64,000 bases of DNA from Trichaptum fuscoviolaceum (Eukaryota; Basidiomycota; Agaricomycetes; Hymenochaetales; Trichaptaceae): positions 558,001-622,000 of the forward strand of contig CAJSYZ010000009.1 of NCBI GenBank assembly GCA_910574455.1, in the 5' to 3' direction. The notes under the pieces were generated by a model. That model searched no databases and was not told the DNA's origin. It saw nothing but the letters and a program-made list of their open reading frames with translations. The translations under genes and the position numbers were made by a program. Below, piece by piece: positions 48,411 to 60,632 of the stretch. The first letter of the stretch is position 1, and every line of letters starts with the position of its first letter.

Positions 48411-48772
48411 CGCAATGGTGAGGTTTATATGTATTGTAAGTCACTACTCATACGACCTACTTACATTACATTTAGGAGTACGCTACTTCCACTCCGAAGC
48501 ACTCACTCTAATGTGTGTTGAGGATGCGACGAGCGAGTCAGGCCATATAGGTTCGACAATGCGCAATGTATTCATTCACCGCGAAAGCTTGTCATAACGT
48601 GTACGCTGAGATGTTAGGCGCTGAACGTGACGAGAGCGCGAATTGCTGCGTTTAGTACTGGGTTATTGGCCTGCGCGAAATGCTGTTCAAGCTGGCGAAA
48701 AAATCGTCAGCATCGTTTACCTTCGTACATTGGAAGAGCATCCTCTAATTATCTCTCTCAAGTAGCCACGCG

Positions 48773-49073
48773 ATGAATCAAGCAAATGATACAGCTGGAA
48801 ATGAGAACGCTGGAACTGAGGTGCAGCAGCCAAGTTTCAACGTCGTCACCCCGGAGATGATGGCTGCTGATGGCGGGGTCGTACGTCGACGCAAGGCGTG
48901 CGTTGAATGCAGCAGACGCCGTAGGAAAAGGTAAGCTGTCACCTAGCATGCTTATCGCCGATTGTTTACTTATCGACTTACAGTGCGAGCGAGCCAATGT
49001 CAAGTTTGCGTGTTCTTTTTGCGTGTCGAAGAATATTCAGTGCGAAGTACGTCTATCACCAGCGTATCCATAA
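48773..49073 (+). pseudogene. Frameshifted Zn2Cys6 gene, right arm
   Basis: Mirror of the gene at 42697-42995. Exon 1 ends GGAAAAG before the donor, where the left arm has GGAAG, so there are two extra A residues. After splicing at 48930/48984 the frame shifts and cysteines three to six are lost. The intron borders themselves are unchanged. Confidence 0.65.
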
Positions 49074-49921
49074 CCTCAGCTGATTCGTCGTCGTCGTAGA
49101 ATCGGGCTTAAGTTGAATTAGCAGGAGCATAAGCCATGCATGGGGTTTCGCGCATTCATCGAATTTCGACCAGCATATTTGCCAAGTTTTTCTGCCTATG
49201 CGCTTTGTTGAGATAATTGGGTTCTTTTTGACCCGAATGATACGTTGTCCGCGTTATGTTTTGAATATACAGTGATTTTGCAGCATACAGTCTATATAAC
49301 GCTGAAATCTTGGTGATGGTTGTGGAACGTGTACTGACGGTACGTGCATGAATGTCCAAACGCAATGTACACTCTTGCTTTCGATCCACCACCACTCGCA
49401 TTCGAGCGAACGCGTCTCGCAATTTAACCCCTCACCAATTGTTACGCTTTTACGTGCTACTGATTATTGTTGTAACGAAAGTCGTAGTCGACAGTGGGCA
49501 TGCTTGAGCATATTTATCCAAGGCATGCTGCGCTACTGCTCTCCCGCGTCCTCAATTACACCAGACGATGAAGCCCGACGCGTATCTTCGTGCAATGGTT
49601 CTGTCACTTACAGTAGCACCGGGGTTCACGTGATGGCCCATTGGCAGTATCCAGCTTGTGCCAGTGGACTGTGTGGACTTCTTGCTTTTAAACTCGACCT
49701 AGGTGAGCCAGGTTTATTTTCATCGGTATCCCCAGAGTATAGACCTTGGCTAACTATTTGGCAGGTCTGAAACTCTTGAATTGCACATATCCTGGCTGGT
49801 AAAGACGTAGGAGTGGCAATGTGCGCAGACTCGTCGTCAATGACCCCAAGTTGGACAACAAAGGGGTACATGCGCACCAGTTTACGTCGGTTTCCCATCC
49901 ATCCCTTTGAACCCTGTCTAA

Positions 49922-50206
49922 CTATACAACTTCAGGCTCAGAATAGAACCAACGGACAGCAAACTGAGTCTGTGATGCACAGCGCTTTAGCGGCTCTCGG
50001 AACTCGACTAGAACGGCGCCGTCTTCAACATCATGATCCTCACGCAATGCATCGGTGAATCTCGCATCAAGAGGGAAGATAGAGGGAAGAGAAGGCAAGC
50101 CAGGGAAAGGGAGAGAGTGGGAACCAGGAAAGGGACGAGCAAAGCGGAGGACCTGAGACATCGGTGTAGAGTTCTGGTCGATTGACATGGCCGACGATGC
50201 GTTCAT
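49922..50206 (-). CDS. Hypothetical ORF in right arm
   Basis: Mirror of 41564-41848, open over 94 codons with about nine replacements. Coding status doubtful. Confidence 0.2.
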   Translation of the reverse strand: MNASSAMSIDQNSTPMSQVLRFARPFPGSHSLPFPGLPSLPSIFPLDARFTDALREDHDVEDGAVLVEFREPLKRCASQTQFAVRWFYSEPEVV

Positions 50207-50403
50207 TTCGCTCTTACATCCTCTTACTTAAGACTGCAAAATCTTGCACCACTCATTGCAACCTTCGATTTCAGTGGGTTGCTAACCTTGCTGATCGGAT
50301 ATTTATGGCCATTGAATACTTAAGGGGATGAGAAGCTGTGAGTCCTTGGAAGCTTCCTTGTGATCCGCAATCTTCTTTGACACTCTATGCGGCAATGTTC
50401 TGT

Positions 50404-51663
50404 CGATCTAGCTAAACAGACTTTTAACGTTCAAGTTAGAAGGACGCCGATAGCGCCAATCATCTCCGCGATCCGCTTCTCGTGGCTTTGTATCTAACTT
50501 CCGCTTGTCTTGACTGCCTTATCCCGGAAGAGCGTCAAGGAGGGCGAAAAGGTGCTGGAATTTACTCCTCGGCATGGTCCCGAAGGGATTATGGAGACTG
50601 GGCTGGTCTGATACTCAGAGTTGGTACGTTATCGACCTTTGTCTGAGTATACTGTGTGACTTCTATTATTGTTTACTGAAAGGTCTTCATTCCCTATCAA
50701 AATATACAATGTTCGTTCTACCAGAAAACCATGCTAGTTCGCTGGATCAAGGTCCGAGATGCGCTCGTTTGGCGACCTTTCCAATGACGGTTTAAAGGTT
50801 TCGGCATCACCTTCTCAACGCAACCCCAGTCGCGTGCGTGGTACTCGGTCTTTCTTGAGGACAGCGTTTTATTGGCCCAACGTCATCTCTCCGAGCGAGC
50901 TGAACTGAGCGTGTGCAGTTGACTTTCGCTTTGCATTCAGAACGCTACACACCTCTTACCATCCTCAATGTGGGGAGTAGTTTAAAGGGTTTGTTCGTCC
51001 AGTGCACTATCGTGACATACTGTGAAAAGCAGCGCTGTGCCTATATGGCAGCCTGGAAATAGACGGTCTTAGTGACTTATTTCTGTATATCCTTTTTGTC
51101 TTCATGTATATGATAGTCAATCATAATTTCATAACAATTGAAAGTAAAAATATCATTAACGATTAACATTGGTCATCGCAACTAACTCTACAGCGGAAGA
51201 TGTCTACATTACGATGCATGGCCCGGGGATGAAGTGAAAGATGGTGAGTCTAGGGCACCTCGTGGAAGAGTCCCACAAACACGACCAGGTGTAAACGATG
51301 CGCAAAGAATCTACGGATAGACGGGTTGGAAGCTCAAAATGCATCCACTAAATTTCCCATTAACCAAACGTCCTTCGGCGATAAGTACTGCAACTTGAAC
51401 AGAAAGTGATCTGCCTCCCTTTTCATATTCCGACGTCAAATGCCGGTCGGCAAGTCCAATCTTGAACTGCGGTGACTAGTGGGGAACCGCGAAACCGTGA
51501 CTGCTGCTCAGGAATCTGCGTTGAGCGTTGACGACGCACCATGATGCGTCCGTCGGTCGTCGCAGCCCCGGAGGCTGCCAGTGTGCGGTGCATCCGAGTC
51601 GTCGTTCGTGCGTGAGCTCCTCGCTCGCGTGACTGACGCTCTCACTTCAAACACTGACTCCGT
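50404..51663. other. Intergenic right of the palindrome
   Basis: No gene supported. The last 200 bp (51,480-51,663) resembles 59,190-59,362 upstream of kinase copy 4 (shared GTTGA.GACGCACCATGATG, TCGTTCGTG, GTGAGCTCCTCGCTCGC), so it is the promoter and leader of the truncated kinase. Confidence 0.5.
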
Positions 51664-52086
51664 ATGGACAACGCAGTAAGTAGCAGCTCGTTGTCATGCT
51701 CATCAGAGTCCGAGTCAGCTCCGGCATCCCGGGAGTCAGTCATTCTCCTCGACGCCATCTACCTGAGCGCCGGGACTATACCACTGCTGTTCGAGAAACA
51801 CTCGCCGCTCCCTCCCGACCTCGTCAAGCCCGTCCGGGCCGACGAAGAGCCCACCCGGCCCATGCCTGTTCATCGTCTCCGCACTGAAGTCCCCAACCCC
51901 GACCCCGTCGACACGGGCTTACATGATCTGCCGCCGAACTTAACCATAAACCTCGGCGAGTGCATCGGGCACGGTCGCTCAGGCCTCATCTTCAAAGTCG
52001 AACCAGTCGAACCACCCTCAGGATCATCAGGTAGTACACCGAGCACAACGACGCCGCCGCCAGTGCTGCCGGTGCTCGAGACCTAG
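51664..52086 (+). pseudogene. Kinase-fold gene, N-terminal fragment
   Basis: The frame begins MDNAVSSSSLSC and aligns with kinase copy 4 through GECIGHGRSGLIFKVEPVE, then drifts out of frame and stops at 52084-52086 just before the beta-3 Lys; no C-lobe follows. In copy 4 the first four codons are followed by a 56-bp intron. Here most of that intron has been deleted, and the remnant is read through in frame. The product would lack every catalytic residue. Confidence 0.65.
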
Positions 52087-54057
52087 TATTCCGTAGCTAT
52101 GGGTGCAGAGCTAGTTCATCGCGTGCGCGCTGGAGGGAATGACTGGGGTGGTTTCTGGGCTCCTCAGAGCACCGCTGCGCGTGACTTTTGTTGTCGCAGA
52201 AGGGCCCTCGGGTTATTCGAAAACTTAGTGGGTGCATTGTGAGCTTCCGACCCTTCAAGATTGCTTCTATCCGAAGAGTTTCTGCACATCCTTATGGCTT
52301 CCATCGTCACGGTGGAATGACTAGCGATAGCCAATTTCAATCGATGAGGATGGTTTACTTTCAATTTATTCAAGAACGATCAATTGTCAATTACATGAAG
52401 ACGGAAACGGGCCACTGAGACCGTGACGGTGTAATTAATGGGCTACTAATAGGCCATATTAGAGGCACAAACGTTGAGGTTCACCGTATGACACGGTAGT
52501 GCACTGAGCTAATAAAGTCTCATCAGCTGCAGAAGTCTTGGAACTGCTCACCGGCGTCGAGGTTGGTAGGAGGTGCGCAGCTTTTGTGAGCGAGAATTGG
52601 TCCGTCGATTGCACACGTTCGCTCGGCAAGATCATGATGACGCGGTACCGTCGAAGTCATCTGCCAAGGAGGCCGACTACCTCGAGGTTGGTGTTGATTT
52701 GAGAAGGTGCTGTCGAGATCTATAGATCCTCGTTGGAGAGATTGGCAAACGAACGCATCTGGGACTTTATTTCCGTGAGCAGGCCATTGCATTGCTTCCC
52801 AGCGTGCAGGTCAAATATCTTGGAACTTGTTAGAAGGCAACAACGAATTGCCCAGTACTGCACACTCAGACATAGCTTGAGAACGTACCCGAGCCATGCT
52901 CGGTAAATTCACTGTCTCCTCATATCCTTTAAGACCATTCTCGACCGCTTTGACGCTGTTCCGGGAGAAGGCAGCGTCATTCGTAAATCTTATACTTAAT
53001 ACTATGAGTTAAATAGTCAAAGAAGATGGTCCGAACCAACGAGAATTAACGTGCACGTACCGGTATGCCTGCAGCCTGGCTGAGGGTCACTGATCATAAT
53101 GACAAGTCTGCGCACAGCGCCACTCCTACATCTCCACTGGCGATGAGACATATGGGATGAAGACAATCCGTACCTCATGAAAGAATCCGGCAACAAAGCA
53201 CTCGCCTTTCCTTCTCCCCACCCCCTTCATCACCCACACCCGGCCAAGGCCAAAGCAGGGTGCAATGTGAGGTGCAAACCCGAGATTTATTCAGATACCA
53301 GGACTGCTGTATAGTATAGTCCTCGTTGTGACACGCCTCCACATGTTCCCCGTCTTCTCTCCCCCGGACTCCCTGTTTGCATTATCCACCTCTCGTAATA
53401 TGGCACAAAAAAAAGGGCAGGGTACAGACTGTTGGCACACCTCGTAACACCTCGACACTGGCACGGCAGACAGCCAGTATCAACATCTCCTTGCGCGCGA
53501 GCACCCGCCCCTCATCCTGTCGAGGACCGAGGTTCGACTCGCCTCTGTCCTCATACCCGGCATTCATCTCGTCCGACATCTTCCGCGCGCTTTTCTTCCT
53601 TTTCACGATGTTTCTTCAGCCCTTCGAGGACAGACTCAGTTGAGAATAACGCCACAACAGAGCATGGAGCGGAACACCATGAAAGGAGCAGTGCAAGCCT
53701 GAGATCGAGCTGGCCGAAGCAAATGAGCAAATGAGGAAGGTTGGGTGGCGGATTTCAGTACTGTACTTCTCGTACCGTTGCGCGCACTGCCTGCCTTCAA
53801 ATTCTGCCTGACAGTGTACACTGGCAGGGTCACAGTCTTATTTGGCACTCTGAATACTCAGGCTGTGGAGCATAACCATGACTTAATGTGCCTGGTGACA
53901 CCCCTTCTCCACGTTTCCTCCTCCTTTCTATCTCTTGATGTCAACCACAAGGCTCGATGATCTGCTGTATCTTCCTTCACTCGTTATTTGAACTTTAGGC
54001 TATTCAATATATGATGTCGGGTGCGTCTTCTATCCAGATACATTATCTTTCAGAGCG
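52087..54057. other. Intergenic with duplicated relics
   Basis: 52200-52620 repeats the segment at 40690-41200. A stretch at about 53040-53150 (GTCTGCGCACAGCGCCACTCC) resembles 41890-41980 in the palindrome arm. Short frames near 53377-53730 are low-complexity and are not called. Confidence 0.4.
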
Positions 54058-57037
54058 ATGAGTGCTAAGCTAACTGTGCAAAACGTACTAGTAGATAATA
54101 TGCAGGTATCAAATGAACTTGACATGGAGCACCTGAACGCAGAAGATGTAGACTTTCTCAAGAGCTTTCGACGTGCATTCGAGAGTATGTCTAACAGAAC
54201 AGCAAGCTTGGAAGAAGGTCAGGAAACCTTTGATTCCTTTGTTGTTGACAGCGAATCTAAATCATACGCTTTCGATAGGATTCGCACCACAATCGAATCC
54301 ACGGAGAACTTCTCGTAAGGGCAAACATACTGAAGCAGAATCTTGTCGATGACTCGACTGACTCTCATTGTATTCCATCGGAAGAACCACGAAGGGATAA
54401 TACATCTTGGGAAGCTGTTCATAGAGCGTACAAAGTGTGAGTACATACAATCCTTTAGATTGTTAACGCCCAAATCCTCACGACCGATGATCTATTTTTT
54501 TTTTTATGATTTTTTGCTTGCACTAGCGAATCTGACGAACTAATACAAGAGGTATCCTTACCCCGAAGCTAATTATCTGCGCTATCGCTCACTAACCCGC
54601 TCTAACTAGATTCACGATCTCAGGCAACACTTTGAGCGTCTTGGCGGTGAAAAAAGTGCAAAAATCGTCCAGGTGCTGAGTTGGACACCAAGCTGGATCG
54701 GCCATCTTGACAAAGCTCTTACAGACGCCCTGACACTCGGTCCGTGTGTACATATATGCACGTTTGCTTGCTAAGTTTCCCACTGATTGTCTTGTGCCTT
54801 CAGGTAATGACAAATCCGTGGCGGAAGTCATTGGGCGTATCAGGGACCTTGAACTCGAATGCGTCAAGATCCGGGGCGCGCTCAACGAACAGAAGCACGC
54901 CTTTCACTTTCGATATCTACTAAGTCTGCAAGGTGTTTGTGAGGTACGAGTTTGATAGCCCCAAAAAACCTGACGATGTGGCAGTTGGTTGACGTCCGCT
55001 CTTAAATCAGTCAGCGCAAAGAAGAATGGGTAAGAGCGACTGCAATTGCTTCGTCGAAGACAGCTGATGATCTGGCTCTATTCGCTTAGAATCGCAGGCG
55101 AGCGTAGAGGCAAAACTAGCGCTGCTCTTCGATGATATCGTCAAGCGCCTCACGAGACAAAGTTTTCCTGATCTCATCGACGAACTCAGAACATTCTCTT
55201 CCGGAGGTGAGCTCTACGCATCACGCAGGAGATTTTAGGTTTCTAAATTCAATATTGATTTATAGCTCTTCCGTCCTATGCGGCCGACGAAGAGGAGCGT
55301 GCGACAACGCGCTACTTGGCCTTGACCACAATCGCGACATTCTTCTCCAGTATCACAGCGACCACGCTCCAGTTTTCGTATCAGCAGACGACCGGTCGCT
55401 TAAGTAGTGCCGTGAACCTCTTCTGGTTCCTTTCTCTCGTCTTCAGCGTTTCTTCGGGCATCAACAGCTTGCTGAGCATGATATGGAGGAAATCGACCGT
55501 GTATGCTCTGACCGTGACATTCCTTGAACAAAAAAGGCTGATTGCTGAACTTCGCGATCACAAACATGCGACAGATATTCGAACTTCAAGCCTCCAAAGT
55601 ACATCGACTTCTGGCTGACTAAGGCACCTATAGTCTTCTTGGCTATCGCTGCTTTCGCCTTCATTATCGGGCTCAACCTTTTCCCGTACTCTTCGCAACA
55701 GGTGTGGTTTCTAGATGTCCCCAGCCGTGGACGGTGGCTTTGCCTGACGATGCCATTCCACTAGCAAATATACGTGTCCACGGCAACTAACGTGTTCACT
55801 GCACTTCACGCCATTGGCCTTCTCGCGATCACATCGTGGTATCTTGTCAAACTAAACTGGTCTACGCTTTTTATACAGTCGATACGGAGGCACATTCTCT
55901 GGTAAATCTCTAGTTCGGTTTCTGACGTATTTGGTTTCTCATCTCCCGCTCATAGGGTTCTCCTTCGTGATGACGAGGTTTTGGTAGTGAACAACTTCAT
56001 TGCCGTCATGACAGGCTGGCCGTTCCGTCCTAAGTTGGACCCATATTCCCTTGCGAAGCTCCTGAGACCCTCCATGTTCCTGCTCAGAAGTGTTATACGG
56101 AATCTCAAGGAGACCCTCGCACCGGTACATCGTTGGTCAAAGCACATCCTGTATTCCCTCTTAAAGGCTGTTAAACGTGTGTCCATTCTCACCTTAACTG
56201 CTTTCGGGGGCGCCAAACGCGCGTTCTGTTCGTTGTCTCGCTGTTTTGGTCCGCAATTGGCCCTTGAAGACCCTGAGCTCGGAGTCGGCACCAGCGATTC
56301 CGCTGAAGAAAATGACGAAGGGCTGCTGCCCTCCGCAGGGATGTTCAGGGCTGTCGACAGCGCTGTGGACAGATACATGGACGCATCGCACAAGACCTTC
56401 GCTAGTCAGTTTCACGAAGTCGGGTTCAGACAAGAAATCAATCTGTGGAAACTTGAAGGCACAATGTACGTACATGTTATGCCCAGCTCAGCTCAGCTCA
56501 CCTCTCTCTGCGGGCAAACCGTAACTCCTTTTTTGCCAAGCGAGTTTTGCGGATGCGGATGCTGATGCTGACGGCCGTTGACAACTTGACAGCTATCCTC
56601 CCACCGCGTTGGCGAGAAGCGAGAGGAACAGGCTATGGGGCTACCCGCACATCTATCGACAGCTCACGGAGGACGTCCTGCCCGCCATGCAAGCCGTGGA
56701 CGAATTGCGTTCAAGGCACGTACAGCAACAGGCTGTGGACTCGTCTCAACTTCAAGTCGAAGTCGGCCTTGGACCACCACCCAACATCACCTTCTCGCCT
56801 CCAACAGATACCACCACCGTGGTTGCGGACGTGGGAGGACAGATCGCAGTCGCAGTCGGTACCCGAGTCGGTATCGATGTTCAAGCTCCGTTAGCTACGG
56901 GAACAGTCGCGGAAGTTGACCGCAGTGACGGTATGAACCTTGTGTCTCTGGGACATGCCAGTGGACCTGGCAAAGGAGCCCTTGTACCCAGGAGCCGACG
57001 CAGCAAAGTAGCGCAAGTGTTGAGCCTACCGGTGTAG
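54058..57037 (+). CDS. Multi-exon four-helix membrane protein, copy 4
   Basis: Start is uncertain: ATG at 54058, or a tiny exon ATGATGTCGG at 54011-54020 spliced to TAGATAATATGC at about 54092. The first domain reads MEHLNAEDVDFLKSFRRAFE. Later exons give DELIQE at about 54535, RIRDLELECVKIRGALNEQK at about 54835, and EEERATTRYLALTT at about 55290. Helices follow: YLALTTIATFFSSITATTLQ, NLFWFLSLVFSVSSGINSLL, APIVFLAIAAFAFIIGLNLF (about 55630) and a fourth at about 55780-55860. The soluble domain (55957-56466) and the exon with NRLWGYPHIYRQLTEDVLPA match copy 3, joined across an intron with donor after 56465 and acceptor at about 56592. Ends at 57037 with an Arg/Ser tail. No disabling change was seen. 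With the kinase at 59363 it forms the fourth membrane-kinase pairing. Confidence 0.65.
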
Positions 57038-59362
57038 AATGGAACCAAGGTGTAGTAGGCACCACGCGGCCGCCCATGCAGCAGCCAGGTGCATTCGGCG
57101 AGCGAGCTTGCGACCAGAGGAGTCGAGAATCCTCCGGGAAGAAGGGCTAGACGTAAGTATATGTGGACGGGACGGGACGGCGTACCGCACGCATCGATTC
57201 GGGATTTGCGCGCCCGACACGACACGGGCATGACTTGAGATGGAGGACATGGATCAAAACATATAGTCTGTGTTCATTGTGTTTCTCTTCATTTCCCCCA
57301 GGCTATAAACATTTTTGTACAGGGGACCGTGAAATGAACTAGAGGGCCTCTCTTTCGCGCTGAGCTTCCCTCCTCTCACTTGTCTTTGACGCACCTCCAT
57401 TGCAATCATGTTATGTTTCCATTTCTGTATATATCAAGTACACCCTTGCTCGTATGTACTCTGGTCGGACCTTCCCTCGCTCCACACTTCGTTGGTGCAC
57501 AAAAAACGTCTTGGCATCGCTGGCCCGGGTAAGTACCAAATAATCAATCGCGGACGAAGCTTTTAGGCTACCACGCCCAAAGTCTCATATCCACAACAAG
57601 GACTTTCTGAGTCTCTTCTGAACGTTAGCTGTGGTCCTTGCATACATATATCCAACTACTGCTCCGCCTCAGGTTCCGAAGACGCTACTGTATAAAGAGG
57701 AGAAAAACTGTGCGAATCTTTTCGAGAGTCCCCGGCCTTCAAGTTGCAGTTGCGGCCCGCGGGAGACGAAGCGCGTTTTTTTAAAGGACCACGCGGCCCA
57801 CTGGCTCGTCCACCCCCGCGATGCCCACGTCCACGCCGACTCCGACTCCGACTGCTGTGCAAGAGTCAAGAGTCAAGAGTCCGGACTCCGAACGGCAGTC
57901 AGGGCGTCCAACCACCGTCCACCGTCCGCCGTCCGCCGGTCATCGCGTCGCGTATACATACATCGGCATTGGCATTGGCATTGGTATATCCTGTAGTCTG
58001 GCCCGGAAGTTCACTATTGCTAATGAAGCACTTATCACTATCACTCAGTGCCTCACTAGGTAGGTGCCTTCTCGTCTGCTCAGGACAGGCTCAGGCTCAG
58101 GCTTACTCACAGGTACTACTAGTACCTACCTACAGTATCCGAGTCGTGCATCGCGTAATCGTGACATAACACAACACGACCATGATGTGCGGCCGGACTC
58201 TGTTTGGGCGCACCGCATTGCATCGCATCGCATCGCTGGGAGCTGGAAGAACCTCTTCGGACTTGGGCTCAAAGATTCCGGCACGGCACGGGCGAGTTGG
58301 GGCGAGTCAGACTTCACTGTTCAGTACACGGAGGACTGGCACTGCCACTGGCAGCAGTTGACGCGCTTGGTGCGGTGGAGCATGTGCCATGTATGCAAAA
58401 CCGTTCGAAATCGCTTTTTGTACATGTACGTGTATCGTACTGTACATCGTATCCAAAGTATTCGGTTGCGAAGAGCGATCTCGGACCACGCCATGGGATT
58501 CGTTTCTTAGAGTAGTATCATGATAGCCTCAGTCTGGTCGGCGCGTGTAGCGGTTGGTGGCTCGGGGACTCTAAACTATGATGAGTGCACGAGCATGAGC
58601 TTTGCTGGTACTTGCATATAACGCACGCCGGCCGGGGTCCGTGACATCCTTGTCAGCATACATCCTCGTCAACATATGTAGAGTCATACTAGACACCCCA
58701 ACGCGCATCCAAGGCCGGCGCCAACTGCCCAACTGCCCAACTGCCCACAGCCGGTGACCTTGCAATGCCAAATGTTCTCTAGATGAATCATGATGGCTCC
58801 AGGCGCACTGGCACACAACTTGAAAAGGTCTGCGCACTGCTCACTGCTCACCCAGTGGCAGCGTAGCCTCCCCGCCCCCGTGCCATTCAAACAATTGACT
58901 ATTGAATCATTGATCATCAAACCATTGGATTATTGGACCATTGGACTGTTGAATGGCGGAATGGCGGAATGGCGGATGAGGATGAACGGAGAACGGAGAA
59001 CTCAGAAAGTAAACCGGGTGATGATCAGCATTGAAGCATTGAGACCGCGCGGTGGCACTGCCACTGGCGGGAAGAGGCGGTAACTTGAAGACTCGGAGTG
59101 CGGTAAAACCGCGGACTCGGAGCCGGGGCGACTGCTCAGTACCCGGGTGCCGACCATGCACAATGCACATTGCACACTGGCACGTCCGTCGTTGAGTGTT
59201 GATGAGCCACCATGATGCACGACGCGGACGCTCTGCCTCTGCCTGTGTCACTGTGCGGCGCGGAGTCGTCACTCCTGTTTAGCGCTCGACGCTCGTTCGT
59301 GAGCTCCTCGCTCGCCTAGACACCACCGACCGCGACTGAGGCTCCATAAACCGTGACTCCGT
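57038..59362. other. GC-rich intergenic region with short tandem repeats
   Basis: Overlapping frames in three phases (57631-58515) arise from GC-rich, low-stop sequence and are not called. Short repeats include (GGCATT)n at about 57963-57981, CATCGCAT repeats near 58215, (CAACTGCC)3 near 58730 and (GGAATGGC)3 near 58952. Motif clusters CTGCCACTGGCA and AACTTGAAG occur at 58335 and 59053-59090. Confidence 0.5.
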
Positions 59363-60632
59363 ATGGACAACGCAGTAAGCAGCATCTCGTCGTTATCCAC
59401 ACTCTCACTCTGATCATCATCATCATGTAGTCAGAGTCCGAGTCCGAGTCAGCTCCAGCATCCCAGGAGTCACTCACGCTCACTCTTTTCGACGCCATCT
59501 CAGGCGACGGGACTACTAGTACCTCACTGCCTCTGGTGTTCGAGAAGCGCTCGCCGCTCCCTCCCGACCTCGTCAAGCCCGTCTGGGTTGACGAAGAGCC
59601 AACACGACCCATGCCTGTGCGTCGCCTCCGTACTGAAGTCCCAAACCCCGACATACATCATGATTTGCCGCCTAACTTGAACATAAAACTCGGAGACTGC
59701 ATTGGACATCGTCGATCAGGAATCACTTTCAAAATTGAACCAGTGGGACTATCCTCAAGTACATCGAGCACAGTGCTCCCACCGCTCGTAGCCAAGATCG
59801 GGCGCCAACATTTTGATAAGTGGCTGCTCAGGGAAGCGTGGTTCTACGAAGAGATGCAGTCTGTGCAAGGTGTGGTCATTCCGTGGTGCTATGGTCTCTA
59901 TTCGGCTCGCATACCTCCCGGTCATGCGTTCTTACCGTGGCTGGAAGGCTGGAGACTACGCGAGTTCAGCGGCCAGGACGTCGATCCAGACGTTCTCCTC
60001 CAGTCTTATAAGAAATGCGGAGGGAAAGATAAGGCGGACGAAAGAGAAATACAGGGCGAATTGAAAATGTTAAACTATTTTGGGGATTTTGACGAACATC
60101 ACGCCGATTTCGTTCAGAAGTTCGAGGACGAGAACGGCACAGTGGTCTGCACCCTTTTAATCTTAGAGGCGCTTGGAGGCCCTTACCTCCCCGTGGGGAA
60201 GCAGATCGCCATCGAGATGCGGTATGTCACTTAATAGGCTGTGATTCCAAGTCAAGTCTTTTACTCCCGAAGATACTGAATCTCATTAATAAAAAAAGGG
60301 AAGAGATACTCAGGGCGTATGCCAAGATACATGAACTAGGAATCGACCACAACGATCTCACGTACTGGAATATCTTGGAGGCACCGGCGCCACACTGGCA
60401 GTCTGAGTCGAACCGTCACCGCGGTGGCAATTCAGACCGTTCGGATCCGGCAAGTCCGAGTCCGAGTCATATTAGCGTCTCGTCCGAATCCAAATGCCGG
60501 ATCATCGACTTTGAGCTGGCGAGCAAGATCAACATCACGGAAGCGGACCTCGTGAACGGGAGTAAGGGCTACCTTGACAGACTGATCAAGAACCTTCCGT
60601 TGGGCATGATCATTGGTCAGAATAATAAATAA
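59363..60632 (+). CDS. Kinase-fold protein, copy 4
   Basis: Exons 59363-59374 (MDNA), 59431-60221 and 60299-60632, with introns of 56 and 77 bp, give 378 residues, almost the length of copy 3. The N-terminus is Ser/Glu-rich, followed by SPLPPDLVKP. The glycine-loop region reads GDCIGHRRSGITF, so one conserved glycine is Arg here. Beta-3 Lys is in LVAKIG, and helix-C in WFYEEMQSV. The catalytic loop is HNDLTYWNIL: Asp and Asn kept, Arg and Lys lost. The DFG site is IIDFEL. The C-terminal motif GYLDRLIKNLPLG matches the other copies. Possibly a weak kinase or pseudokinase. The poly-A run before the 3' acceptor (60291-60297) is unusual. The partner membrane-protein gene ends 2.3 kb upstream. Confidence 0.7.

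Larger units (their letters stand above)
46014..50403 (-). repeat. Right arm of giant inverted repeat
   Basis: Reverse complement of 41367-45753, ending at GTTCTGT (50403). Confidence 0.9.

Noticed and set aside
57631..58515. Several overlapping frames of 80-148 codons on the + strand
   Set aside because: GC-rich, low-complexity sequence with few stops in any phase; no domain, no splice-consistent chain.
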